Below, piece after piece: positions 27,231-35,947 of a stretch of DNA of 64,000 bases; the first letter of the stretch is position 1, and each line of letters begins with the position of its first letter. Location: the NCBI GenBank assembly GCA_965224235.1, contig CBDCYP010000001.1, forward strand, positions 496,001 to 560,000, in the 5' to 3' direction. This DNA is from G958295935 sp965224235. GTDB taxonomy: Bacteria > Chloroflexota > Dehalococcoidia > Lucifugimonadales > Lucifugimonadaceae. The notes under the pieces were generated by a model. It saw only the letters and a list, made by a program, of their open reading frames with translations. It was not told the origin of the DNA and did no database searches. Both the position numbers and the translations under genes were made by a program.

Positions 27231-28301
27231 TCAACCGAGGCCGTTGTTGTCCTCGATATTCGCTCCGTTTTCGAACAGGTGAGACCAGCCCTCCCGTTCG
27301 GCCGACGAATACTCGTCGTCCGACGGATCACCGGCAGGCCGCATCCCGGGACCAAAAACCACGCCGGCCAAATCGTCGTCCGGTGGTGCGATCTCGAGCA
27401 TGCCATCTTCAGCTGTCAACATGTTCAGTGTCTCCGTGGCTGCGGTTGCGATAGCGGGTTCCGGGCTATTCATAGCACGAGACAGCAGGACCGCCGCTTC
27501 CGGCCCGCCGAGCAGGCCGAGCGCCGTGACCGCCGCTTCCTGAACGGCCAGATCCTGGTCGTCCAGCGGCGTTTCAAGTCGTTGTGCGTCCTCTTCCCCA
27601 CCGATTTCACCCAAAGCGGCGACGGCTTCGTAACGCACACCGGCGTCGAAGTGATCGAGGTGCAGCGTCGCGAGTGGCAGCCAATGGGGGTCTGACGTTC
27701 TTGCGACGGCGATCAGCGTTGAACGCAGCGTTGCCGGATCGACATACGAACTAAGGTGATCGATGTGGCGCTCCGCGTCAATGCGGCCAAAAAACCCGAT
27801 TGTTTCAAGCACTCGGCGTTTCACTTCAATCGTCTCGTTTTCATTGTCGAGCGTTTCGTGCAGAGTCGCGCACAAGTGGCTGCCGTCCCGTTCAGTCAAC
27901 CGTCCTTGTGCCGCCAGCGCTGCCAGACCCGCGGATTCTCGAGCAGCCGATTCGCGCACACTTGTGTCTGGATCATTGCGCAAGATCAACGCAAACGTCG
28001 CGACCAGCGTCCGGTCGTGAGACTCGGACAGGCCCGACAAGGAGAGCACACGGCAGCGGGGATCGTCCATGCGGAGGCCCTCCTTGAATACGACCTCGAA
28101 TTCGAGATCGTTGTGACCTCCCTGCAATCCGGCCAGGCGCTCGATCAACTCCAGCCGCCTTTCGCCGGTCCACTCTTCCCAGGTAAGGGACAGTTCAGTC
28201 GCTTCAGGTCGGGAAATGCCTGAAAGCTGAGACAGGGCGGCGTAACTGAGTGGTTGATCTTCCGACTCAGGAAAATTGTCGAGAAACTCAATCAGGCCCA
28301 T
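27231..28301 (-). CDS. HEAT-repeat protein
   Basis: A 356-residue acidic protein built of helical HEAT-like repeats. Repeats recur roughly every 30-35 residues, for example DPDTSVRESAARESAGLAAL, FDAGVRYEAVAALGEIGG, DQDLAVQEAAVTALGLLGG and SPEPAIATAATETLNML. The Asp/Glu-rich C-terminal 50 residues lack repeats. No catalytic motif, signal peptide or membrane helix is visible. Such proteins are usually scaffolds; no partner can be assigned from context. Confidence 0.85.
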   Translation of the reverse strand: MGLIEFLDNFPESEDQPLSYAALSQLSGISRPEATELSLTWEEWTGERRLELIERLAGLQGGHNDLEFEVVFKEGLRMDDPRCRVLSLSGLSESHDRTLVATFALILRNDPDTSVRESAARESAGLAALAAQGRLTERDGSHLCATLHETLDNENETIEVKRRVLETIGFFGRIDAERHIDHLSSYVDPATLRSTLIAVARTSDPHWLPLATLHLDHFDAGVRYEAVAALGEIGGEEDAQRLETPLDDQDLAVQEAAVTALGLLGGPEAAVLLSRAMNSPEPAIATAATETLNMLTAEDGMLEIAPPDDDLAGVVFGPGMRPAGDPSDDEYSSAEREGWSHLFENGANIEDNNGLG

Positions 28302-28466
28302 GACGTGTTGAATTTACCGCAATATTCGGTAATGGGTGGCAGGGTCTTATCGCCAGCCCAATGATTGGACGGCACGACGAACAATCAATCCCTGGATAAG
28401 TCGCGCCGCGCAGCCGCTGATGGGGAACAGAGTCTCCTCAGAAAAGATCCGGTGGATTCGCCCGGG

Positions 28467-29291
28467 TCAAACGCGTGCGGCGCTGAGCGACAACCAACTG
28501 CGCGGGACGCTCTTCAAATTGAGTTCGTCGAATACCTGCCGCAAACCCTTTTGCAAGGTTTCCTGGCCGACCGCGAGCGGAATACCCGGCATAATTCCTT
28601 CGATCCAATCGCTAAACGAGCTGATGTGATACCAACCGGCCTCAGGGACATCGAACTTTTTGATGTCCCGTCGGATCACGGTGAATCCGGAACTTACGAG
28701 CAGGCTTTCGTATTCGTCAGCCGTCAATTGCTGCCGTGCCTGGACCTTTTTTGTCTTGTCCGGAAAAAGGCCGTGCTCACGCTTGAGCAGTCTCAGGGAA
28801 CGCATCATCCACCGGCGATAAAACTCTGCGGACTCAGGTGGATGTGAGCCTTCAAAGAAGGAGGTGTTTATGGCCAACCGCCCGCCAGGTCGCAGCGTGT
28901 CGCGAATTTGTGCCATCAGGGCCGGCTTGTCGGGCACGTAGTGGATCGAATTGCAGTAGACGACAGCGTCCACCTGCTCCCGCACGGCATTGGAGAACTG
29001 TTGTACTTCGGCCTGGACAAACTGGACTACGGTGTCTCGGCGGTCGCCCAACTCTGCGACGGCGGCTCGCAAAGCGGTGGCGGAATGGTCCACGGCATAT
29101 ACGACTGAGTCACATGCGGCCTGGAGTCGCTCCAGGATGAGTTTTGTCACGGCCCCTGTGCCGCATCCGAGGTCCACGATGCGGCGCTCGTTGCCAATCT
29201 CCGCTATGTCCAACAGGCGGGCGTTAATCGACCCGTAGAATGGCAATGCGGCAAACGAACTGAACGAATGATCATCAGTGTGCTCAACCAT
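28467..29291 (-). CDS. SAM-dependent methyltransferase (class I)
   Basis: Class I methyltransferase with motif I VDLGCGTGAVTKLIL, an acidic end of strand 2 (YAVDHSA), motif IV VDAVVYCNSIHYV, and LRPGGRLAINTSF after it. The C-terminal third has no further recognised domain. ATG at 29291 has GAGG at good distance; an earlier ATG at 29306 is also in frame. Its start region lies head-to-head with modA. Substrate unknown. Confidence 0.9.
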   Translation of the reverse strand: MVEHTDDHSFSSFAALPFYGSINARLLDIAEIGNERRIVDLGCGTGAVTKLILERLQAACDSVVYAVDHSATALRAAVAELGDRRDTVVQFVQAEVQQFSNAVREQVDAVVYCNSIHYVPDKPALMAQIRDTLRPGGRLAINTSFFEGSHPPESAEFYRRWMMRSLRLLKREHGLFPDKTKKVQARQQLTADEYESLLVSSGFTVIRRDIKKFDVPEAGWYHISSFSDWIEGIMPGIPLAVGQETLQKGLRQVFDELNLKSVPRSWLSLSAARV

Positions 29292-29463
29292 GAAACCAGT
29301 CCTCATTCACCTTGGATCTTGTGTGTGGCGGTCGGACCGAGTGCGAATCCTGACGGTCCAACGGTCTGAAAATGTCGCCCTCGGTTGCTGCGGCAATTCT
29401 AGCAGAGGAGATATTAATGCCGGTCAGCGAATTTTGGCATTGAGGCGCCGATTCACTGGCGAA

Positions 29464-30234
29464 TTGAATACAGCATTGGCGAGAAGCCGAACGATTATCG
29501 CCCTGATTGCCATATTGCCGCTGGCTTTGGCCGCATCTTGCAGCAATGACCCGTCGCCGCTCGTGTTCGCTGCCGCATCCATGTCTGACGTCCTTGCGGA
29601 GGTTGCAGAATCATACCGGCAGGAAACCGGACGGGTCGTTCGATTCAGTTTCGGGGGTTCGCAGACGCTGGCTATCCAAATCGCGGACCTCGGCGCGCCT
29701 GCCGACGCCGTCGTTTTCGTAGGCGAAACGCCATTTGAGACGCTGGAAAAGGGCGGCGTGATCAAGCCCGATGGCAGGATCGATATATTGACAAACCGTC
29801 TGGTCGTCGCATCCAGAGGAGAGATGGTCTCGGGCCTTGATGACCTGGCCGATGAATCGACCGGATTGATAGCGATCGCCGACCCCTCATTAGCGCCTGC
29901 CGGAGAGTATGCGATCGCCGCGCTGGAACACGCAGGGGCGCTGGATGAACTGAGCGGTCGATCAGTGAGAACCCTCGACGTTCGTTCGGCGCTGGCGGCG
30001 GTTTCTTCCGGCAACGCCCGATTCGCCATCGCGTATGTGACCGACGTTTTGGCGATTGATGGCGTCGAGATCGCGACCGAGATTCCTCCGGCATACCACC
30101 CGACGATTGTCTATTTCGCTGCGGTCATAGTTGATTCAGACGCTTGGGAAGAGGCGGCCCGATTCAACGAGTACCTGCAGATGGAACGGGCGAGAAGGAT
30201 CTTTGAACGACACGGTTTCCGATCTCCGGGCTGA
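29464..30234 (+). CDS. modA: Molybdate ABC transporter substrate-binding lipoprotein
   Basis: Captures molybdate (or tungstate) outside the cell for ModBC. A signal peptide with a lipobox (PLALAASC) predicts lipid anchoring. The mature part has FAAASMSDVLAEVAESY, FGGSQTLAIQI and GAPADAVVF, all typical of ModA, and DPSLAPAGEYA further on. No ATG fits; TTG at 29464 or 29476 places the hydrophobic signal core correctly, so the start is uncertain. First gene of modABC. Confidence 0.88.
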   Translation: MNTALARSRTIIALIAILPLALAASCSNDPSPLVFAAASMSDVLAEVAESYRQETGRVVRFSFGGSQTLAIQIADLGAPADAVVFVGETPFETLEKGGVIKPDGRIDILTNRLVVASRGEMVSGLDDLADESTGLIAIADPSLAPAGEYAIAALEHAGALDELSGRSVRTLDVRSALAAVSSGNARFAIAYVTDVLAIDGVEIATEIPPAYHPTIVYFAAVIVDSDAWEEAARFNEYLQMERARRIFERHGFRSPG

Positions 30235-30293
30235 TGCAGCGCGGTGGCATCGTATGATCTTTGGCGTTAACACCGGGTTAGACTGACGATTCC

Positions 30294-31001
30294 ATGGCGT
30301 CCGACCTTTCGATCGTCCTGCTTTCTCTCAGGGCGGCTGCCCTCTCGACGGCAATTCTCGTGCCCGTCGGCCTTTGCCTTGCCTGGATACTTGCGCGGCG
30401 CAGCTTCCGCGGAAAGTTCATTGTCGACATACTCGTAACGCTCCCGCTAGCCTTGCCGCCGGTGGTTATCGGGTACGCGCTGCTTTGGTCAGTGGGCGGA
30501 TCGAGCCCCGCGGGGCGGGCCATTGAGTCGATTTTCGGGTCTCCCATTGTGTTCACCTGGGTCGCGGCTGCGTTGGCTGGCGCGATCGTGTCGATGCCGC
30601 TTGCGGTACGCACATTCGCCGTTGCCTTGTCGCAGGTAGACCCGGTGCTCGAGGGCGCGGCGCGGGGGCTTGGCGCAGGGCCTGTACGAGTCTTCCTCAC
30701 GATCACTTTGCCGCTGGCTTACCGGGGATTGCTGGCGGGATTGCTTCTGGGGTTCGTGCGAGCGTTCTCCGAGTTCGGAGCGACGATCGTCGTGGCCGGC
30801 AACATACCCGGCGAGACCCAAACGACCCCGCTGGCCATTTTCACGCGCCTGTCCGCCGGCGACGATTGGGGCGCCGCCCGCCTGGCCATCATCTCGGTGG
30901 GCATCGCCATCCTCGCTATTGCGGCGCACAACTACATGCTCGCCAGGGCCAACAACGCGCCCCGAAGTGAAAACGCCGGTACGCAAACGGGTCCGCGATG
31001 A
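30294..31001 (+). CDS. modB: Molybdate ABC transporter permease
   Basis: Inner-membrane channel subunit of the molybdate transporter. The 235-residue protein has about five hydrophobic helices and the LPLALPPVVIGYALL segment typical of ModB. The cytoplasmic EAA-type loop VLEGAARGLGAGPVRVFLTITLPLA contacts ModC, and FVRAFSEFGATIVVAGNIPG is diagnostic of ModB. Its stop overlaps the modC start (ATGA). Confidence 0.94.
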   Translation: MASDLSIVLLSLRAAALSTAILVPVGLCLAWILARRSFRGKFIVDILVTLPLALPPVVIGYALLWSVGGSSPAGRAIESIFGSPIVFTWVAAALAGAIVSMPLAVRTFAVALSQVDPVLEGAARGLGAGPVRVFLTITLPLAYRGLLAGLLLGFVRAFSEFGATIVVAGNIPGETQTTPLAIFTRLSAGDDWGAARLAIISVGIAILAIAAHNYMLARANNAPRSENAGTQTGPR

Positions 31002-32065
31002 GCGACAGCATGCTCCGATTCGACATCCAGATAACAAGAGGTCAGTTCACTCTCAAAGCCTCTGCAACCCCCGGGGAAGGAACGACGGCCGTCTTCGGCC
31101 CGTCCGGCGCCGGAAAGACCACTTTACTGGCGTGCATCGCGGGCGCCCTGAAACCGGATAAGGGCGAGATTGTACTGGGGGGACGAACCCTTTGGTCGTC
31201 GAACGGTGAATACGTTCCGCCGGAGAAGCGGCGCATCGGTTACGTTTACCAGGATGGCGCGCTTTTCCCTCATCTCTCCGCGCTCGGCAACATCATGTAC
31301 GGATACGACCTCACGCCGATGGCCGCGCGCCGTATCGACCCTGATTCTGTGATCCAGCTCCTGGGATTGGAGGAACTGCTCGAACGCCGGCCGGGGCAAC
31401 TGTCAGCCGGCGAGCGGCAACGGGTGGCGCTTGCCAGGGCCCTGGCGACGTCTCCGGAGTTGCTTCTGCTGGATGAACCCACTGCCGCTTTGGACGCGCG
31501 CCTGCGCGGCACGGTGATCGGGTATCTGCGGCGCGTCGAGCGAGAGTTGGCGATACCGATTTTGTTCGTTTCTCATTCGGTATCGGAGGTCATGGCCCTG
31601 GCATCGCGGTCCCTGCTCTTGCGGGCGGGCAAGGTTGCAGGGTGGGACACGCCCAACCGTCTTTTGCACCAGGCAGCGGCAGGATACGACCTAGAGGCAG
31701 AGCCGATTGACAATTTGCTCGACGGAGCGCTGGGCGACTCTCCCGGACGCGTTGTCGTAGGCGCCAACGAACTCGTGGCTGCAACGGGTGACCGCAGTCC
31801 GGGCGAAGAGGTGATTGTTTCCATACGGGCTGCGGACATCATCGTCGCAGCGGATCGGCCCGAGGCGCTGAGCGCACGCAACGTGATACCGGGTGTGCTG
31901 ACGGAGTTGACCGGGGGTGGAGGAAGGGCTTACGCCACGGTTGACATCGGCGTACCCACAATTGTGGAATTGACGGAATGGTCGGTTGAACGGCTGGGAC
32001 TGGAAGTGGGCCGGGAGTTGTTCCTGGTGTTCAAGGCCAGCAGTATCCTTGTGCTCGATGCCTGA
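30998..32065 (+). CDS. modC: Molybdate ABC transporter ATP-binding protein
   Basis: ATPase subunit that powers molybdate uptake. Walker A (GPSGAGKTTLLACIAG), Q-loop region YVYQDGALFPHLS, signature LSAGERQRVALARALA and Walker B LLLLDEPTAALD are in order. The C-terminal part after about residue 230 forms the molybdate-binding regulatory (TOBE/Mop) domain. The 4-bp overlap with modB indicates coupled translation. Confidence 0.94.
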   Translation: MSDSMLRFDIQITRGQFTLKASATPGEGTTAVFGPSGAGKTTLLACIAGALKPDKGEIVLGGRTLWSSNGEYVPPEKRRIGYVYQDGALFPHLSALGNIMYGYDLTPMAARRIDPDSVIQLLGLEELLERRPGQLSAGERQRVALARALATSPELLLLDEPTAALDARLRGTVIGYLRRVERELAIPILFVSHSVSEVMALASRSLLLRAGKVAGWDTPNRLLHQAAAGYDLEAEPIDNLLDGALGDSPGRVVVGANELVAATGDRSPGEEVIVSIRAADIIVAADRPEALSARNVIPGVLTELTGGGGRAYATVDIGVPTIVELTEWSVERLGLEVGRELFLVFKASSILVLDA

Positions 32066-32182
32066 TGAGCGCCTCGCCGACGACGGCAAAACACACGGGT
32101 CGACGTGGAGCGGCAATTTGCGACGGCGCCATGAACGGCGAGACGGAAATTTCGCGGTATGCCCTGTCCTCAGGGGATTGAT

Positions 32183-32584
32183 ATGAATGGCGGAACCGCC
32201 GCCGAGCGCTTCCGGCGCGGAATTGAGGCAGCTCAACTGGGATTTCCCGACAAAGCCGCTGCTGAGTTCGAAGAGGCGGCGCACATAGAGCCCGACAATG
32301 CTGAAGTACAGTTCAACCTGGGCACCGCCTATCTCACCATGGGCGAGTTCGAGCAGGCAATCGTGAATTTATCGAGGGCTGTCGAACTGAAACCTGACAT
32401 GTCAGACGGATGGGGCAACCTGGCGGTGGCGCACGCGGCGATCGGAGAAGACCAACGGTCACAACGCGCCGCCGACGAAGCGATAAATCTCGGAGCTTTC
32501 CCAGACGGCCTGGCAGTCGTGATCGACTACGTCAAGAGCAGAAGGGCGCCAGCCGGATTGTCACGCGTCTCGCCGGATCAATGA
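32183..32584 (+). CDS. Tetratricopeptide-repeat protein
   Basis: A 133-residue protein made almost only of three TPR units: AAQLGFPDKAAAEFEEAAHI, then PDNAEVQFNLGTAYLTMGEF and PDMSDGWGNLAVAHAAIGED. TPRs mediate protein-protein contacts; no other domain or signal peptide is visible. ATG 32183 has AGGGG upstream and is preferred over ATG 32159. It lies 118 bp after modC and shortly before the pterin dehydratase gene. Confidence 0.85.
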   Translation: MNGGTAAERFRRGIEAAQLGFPDKAAAEFEEAAHIEPDNAEVQFNLGTAYLTMGEFEQAIVNLSRAVELKPDMSDGWGNLAVAHAAIGEDQRSQRAADEAINLGAFPDGLAVVIDYVKSRRAPAGLSRVSPDQ

Positions 32585-32654
32585 ACGAACATGTTACATA
32601 AGGGACACGATGCCGACAATTCGGCGGGACCCAAACACATATCGAGAGGTAACA

Positions 32655-32942
32655 ATGAAGGACCGACTGACCGATTCCGAAATTAGCGAGCGGATGGCCG
32701 CAGTTCCTGAATGGGCAAGAGTTGAGGACGCAATTTGCCGGACCAAACGGTTCGACACGTTTGCGGATGGTATCGATTTCATTTGCAGGGTTGCGCCCGT
32801 CGCAGACGAGGCGGACCATCATCCCGACATCGATATCCGATACCGGAATGTAAAGTTTTTGCTCACCTCACACGATTCCGGCGGTCTTACCGAACGGGAT
32901 TTCGCCATGGCGACAAAAATTGACAGTCTGCTCGCAGAGTGA
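32655..32942 (+). CDS. Pterin-4a-carbinolamine dehydratase
   Basis: Dehydrates 4a-hydroxytetrahydropterins; in bacteria the family also serves other pterin-linked roles. The 95-residue sequence has the family pattern: RTKRFDTFADGIDFICRVA, the catalytic ADHHPDIDIRYRNV and HDSGGLTERDFAMA-x-x-ID. ATG at 32655 is preceded by GAGAGGT. No aromatic amino-acid hydroxylase is in the window. Confidence 0.92.
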   Translation: MKDRLTDSEISERMAAVPEWARVEDAICRTKRFDTFADGIDFICRVAPVADEADHHPDIDIRYRNVKFLLTSHDSGGLTERDFAMATKIDSLLAE

Positions 32943-33081
32943 TCAACCGTTGACGCGGGCCATCATCGTCGCGGCGTGACCCATTCAATGACCGGGAATT
33001 GTCGATCGATCGCGGGTTGACGGACTCACCGGCTTGGCAAGGTTGCCACGGTCAACCCTCACAGACATCCTCTCAATTCGG

Positions 33082-33795
33082 TCAATCCGCAAGCCAGCCG
33101 GGGTACACAGAATCCACCTGCACGCGCCGCATGTACCTGCGTAATCCATCGAACGACGCTTCGATAACGCGCGACCGGTCGTACGCGACCCGGACCGATC
33201 CCGCTACGGCGAGGTGCTCGGCGAGGAAGTGGGCCTCGGCTCTGGCCACCGGCTCGAACTCTGCATGGCGCGCCAGAACGTCCAAACTTACGCCCGCCCG
33301 CAACAACGAGACGCAGGCACGCGCCGCGGCCAGATCATGGCGGTCGTACACGTCATTTCGGCCCTTAACGCGATCCGGCCTCCGAAGCAGTCCCGCTTTG
33401 GTCAGCCGTTCGAATAGTCCGGCGGTGAGCCCCGAGTTTCTCATAAGCTGGTCTTTGGACATCGGCGCTGCCGATTCCGCGTCCCCAGACTGTTCGGCTG
33501 CGGAATCGCTCTCGCCCGATATGCCCAACTCGGACGCGGGATCGTCGCTGTCCAGGACCTTCTTTATCACTCTCAGTGGGAGACCGCGCCCCTTGAGTAC
33601 TCTGATGTACTCGATGAGTTGGGCGTGGGACGCGGGGAAAAGGGCTCTTGTCCGCCCCGTTTTTTCGGGCCGCGGCAGCAGACCCATGTTGACGTAGTAG
33701 TTGATGGTGGCGGTACTGACGCCTGTCCGCCTCGCCAGTTCCCCCACCGCAACAGGGTCGCCGGTGTCCACTCCATTGGCTGATTCAGTGGCCAT
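33082..33795 (-). CDS. MerR-type transcriptional regulator
   Basis: The N-terminal MerR helix-turn-helix is clear: VGELARRTGVSTATINYYVNMGLLPRP followed by the wing (GRTRALFPASHAQLIEYIRVLK). A second, degenerate MerR-like helix-turn-helix follows about residues 110-160 (MRNSGLTAGLFERLTKAGLL, RNDVYDRHDL). The C-terminus lacks Cys clusters for metal sensing, so the signal is unknown. Divergent from the aldo/keto reductase with a 224-bp gap, making the reductase-epimerase pair a plausible target. Confidence 0.88.
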   Translation of the reverse strand: MATESANGVDTGDPVAVGELARRTGVSTATINYYVNMGLLPRPEKTGRTRALFPASHAQLIEYIRVLKGRGLPLRVIKKVLDSDDPASELGISGESDSAAEQSGDAESAAPMSKDQLMRNSGLTAGLFERLTKAGLLRRPDRVKGRNDVYDRHDLAAARACVSLLRAGVSLDVLARHAEFEPVARAEAHFLAEHLAVAGSVRVAYDRSRVIEASFDGLRRYMRRVQVDSVYPGWLAD

Positions 33796-34019
33796 TACGC
33801 GTCAATCCTCGCTTGACAACTCCTCGATCGAAGAATTGTGGCCCGAACAGGTTAACGCACTGAACTACCCCGGAAATTTCAGAGCAAACACGTACGTTCG
33901 TTGAGCGCAAACTGCTGATATGGTCAGCCCGCCGGATCGACTGAGTTCGTCTGCCCGAGGGCTGCCTGACTCGCCATCCGCGGTCATTGCAAAAAAGTCG
34001 CCAGAAAGAACCAGAGCAA

Positions 34020-35003
34020 ATGGAATACAGAAACTTTGGCACAGGCGGCGTGAAGGTCTCGCCGATTGCCCTAGGCCTGGGTTTTCGAGGCCAGTCCGAC
34101 CCCGACGCTGCTGAACGCGCCATACGGGCGGCCATCGAAAACGGCATCAACCTGATCGACTGCGCGAACGTCTATGGACTGACGGACAGCCGTGAATTCG
34201 CCGGTACGTCTGAAATGGTGCTCGCCAAAGTGCTCAAACACCACCGGGACGACCTGGTAATCACGTCCAAGGTATTCAGTCCCATCGGCCCCGGCCCGAA
34301 TGACGCCGGTCTGTCACGCTTCCACATAATGCGCGAGATCGACAGGACTCTTGCGCGGCTCGACACGGACCATATTGACGTCTACCTGGTTCACGGCTAC
34401 GACGATGTCGTGGCCCTTGAAGAACAGTTCCGAGCATTGGACGATCTGGTGACGCAGGGCAAGACGCGTTATATCGGCGTCTGCAACTATCAGGCGTGGC
34501 AAGTGGTACAGGCGGCCGGAATTCAGGACCAGATCGGCGCCGACCGACTGATCACCGTGCAAAACCCCTACAGTCTGTTAAATCGCTCGCTGGAACGCGA
34601 GATGTTTCCCATGCTCGCCAATACCGGTATCGGGGCAATGGCCTATAGCCCGCTGGCCGTTGGCCTGTTGAGCGGTGCGTATAATCCAGAGGAAGCGCCG
34701 CCGGACAACACCCTGTGGGGTTCTATTCGCAGGGAATGGTACCCAGAGGTCTTACGGGGAAAGGCGGCCGAGGTCCTGGCTACTGTGGCCGCAGTAGCCG
34801 AATCACACTCGCTGACCTTGCCGCAGGTAGCATTCGCATGGGTCCTCTCTCATCCCGAGGTGACGGTTGCGATTTCGGGCGCCGATACCGAATCCCAGAT
34901 CGAGGAGGTGGCGCAAGCCGCCGATGTCAGGCTGTCCTACGAGGAACTCTCAGTACTCAACGACGCATCGTCAGGCCAGGGAATAATATTGGACCGCGGT
35001 TGA
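34020..35003 (+). CDS. Aldo/keto reductase
   Basis: NAD(P)H-dependent (alpha/beta)8-barrel reductase. MEYRNFGTGGVKVSPIALG is the common N-terminus. The catalytic Asp and Tyr lie in IDCANVYG, Lys in VITSKVFS and His in VYLVHGYD, so the tetrad is complete. Cofactor contacts appear near ISGADTESQIEE. ATG 34020 is the family-like start although the frame runs to 33987. Followed 35 bp later by the epimerase gene in the same orientation, probably one operon. Confidence 0.92.
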   Translation: MEYRNFGTGGVKVSPIALGLGFRGQSDPDAAERAIRAAIENGINLIDCANVYGLTDSREFAGTSEMVLAKVLKHHRDDLVITSKVFSPIGPGPNDAGLSRFHIMREIDRTLARLDTDHIDVYLVHGYDDVVALEEQFRALDDLVTQGKTRYIGVCNYQAWQVVQAAGIQDQIGADRLITVQNPYSLLNRSLEREMFPMLANTGIGAMAYSPLAVGLLSGAYNPEEAPPDNTLWGSIRREWYPEVLRGKAAEVLATVAAVAESHSLTLPQVAFAWVLSHPEVTVAISGADTESQIEEVAQAADVRLSYEELSVLNDASSGQGIILDRG

Positions 35004-35038
35004 TCGACCATTGCCGCTAATGCAGGAGGCATAGTTCG

Positions 35039-35794
35039 ATGAAGATTCTACTTGTAGGCGGTTCCGGCCACGTCGGATCCTTCATAACGCCGTATCTGCG
35101 CGAACGTCACGACCTGCGCGTCTTCGACATGAGACCGCCCCTGCACGACGTGGAGTTCGTCAAGGGATCAGTTACCGAGCCCGACGCGATCAAACAGGCG
35201 CTGGAGGGCATGGACACGTTCATCTGGCTGGTCATGCAGTCTCCGCAAGGCGGATCGGTTACCGACCAGGATCCTGAAGTAATAGCGAATAACTACGAGG
35301 TCAACTGCAAGGGGCTTCACATGTTCCTGTGGGTTGCCCAGGGTATGGGCATCACGAACGGTGTTTACACCTCGACGATGAGCGTCCACTACCGTAACCG
35401 CGACTACTATCACGCCGAGGACACAATTCCGCTCGACACGCCAAGCGCATACGGATTGAGCAAGGGGTTTGGCGAGGGTATCTGCAGGTACTTCGCCCGG
35501 TGGTTCGACATGAACCTTATGGCTCTTCGCATAACGGGGCCTCGTACGAGGGAACAGTGGATAGAAGAACGCGAGGCCGCAAGTGAGCCGGGCCGCGGCC
35601 AAGGGTATTTTGCGACCGACGAGGAAGATCTTGCTAATGCCTTCCTCGCAGCTGTCGACTTCGTGCAAACGGGCCACGGGCATTTCGAACCTGTATTCAT
35701 CGCCGGTGACGAACACGAAGTCGAACTGAACCTGACGAAGGCCAAAACCCTGCTCGGGTGGCAACCCACCACCTACCTCACAATCGAGGTCTGA
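35039..35794 (+). CDS. NAD-dependent epimerase/dehydratase family protein
   Basis: Extended SDR-type protein that binds NAD and acts on a nucleotide sugar or similar. The N-terminal motif is ILLVGGSGHVGSFI; catalytic Tyr/Lys are in SAYGLSKGFGE. At 251 residues it is shorter than UDP-glucose epimerases (about 310-340) and has a reduced C-terminal domain. GGAGG lies just upstream of the ATG. Confidence 0.9.
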   Translation: MKILLVGGSGHVGSFITPYLRERHDLRVFDMRPPLHDVEFVKGSVTEPDAIKQALEGMDTFIWLVMQSPQGGSVTDQDPEVIANNYEVNCKGLHMFLWVAQGMGITNGVYTSTMSVHYRNRDYYHAEDTIPLDTPSAYGLSKGFGEGICRYFARWFDMNLMALRITGPRTREQWIEEREAASEPGRGQGYFATDEEDLANAFLAAVDFVQTGHGHFEPVFIAGDEHEVELNLTKAKTLLGWQPTTYLTIEV

Positions 35795-35947
35795 GCCACC
35801 CTCCAAATGCCATTGGGCGGGGTGTGACCCGAACGGATCTCAAGCTGGCAAGCCGTTGCCCGGGCCGGCGTGTGGCGCTGGCTGTTCCGCGTTCCTCGCG
35901 TCGGGGGTGGCTGCGCGCCTGTAGGGCCGGAAGGGGGCGGAAGCTCC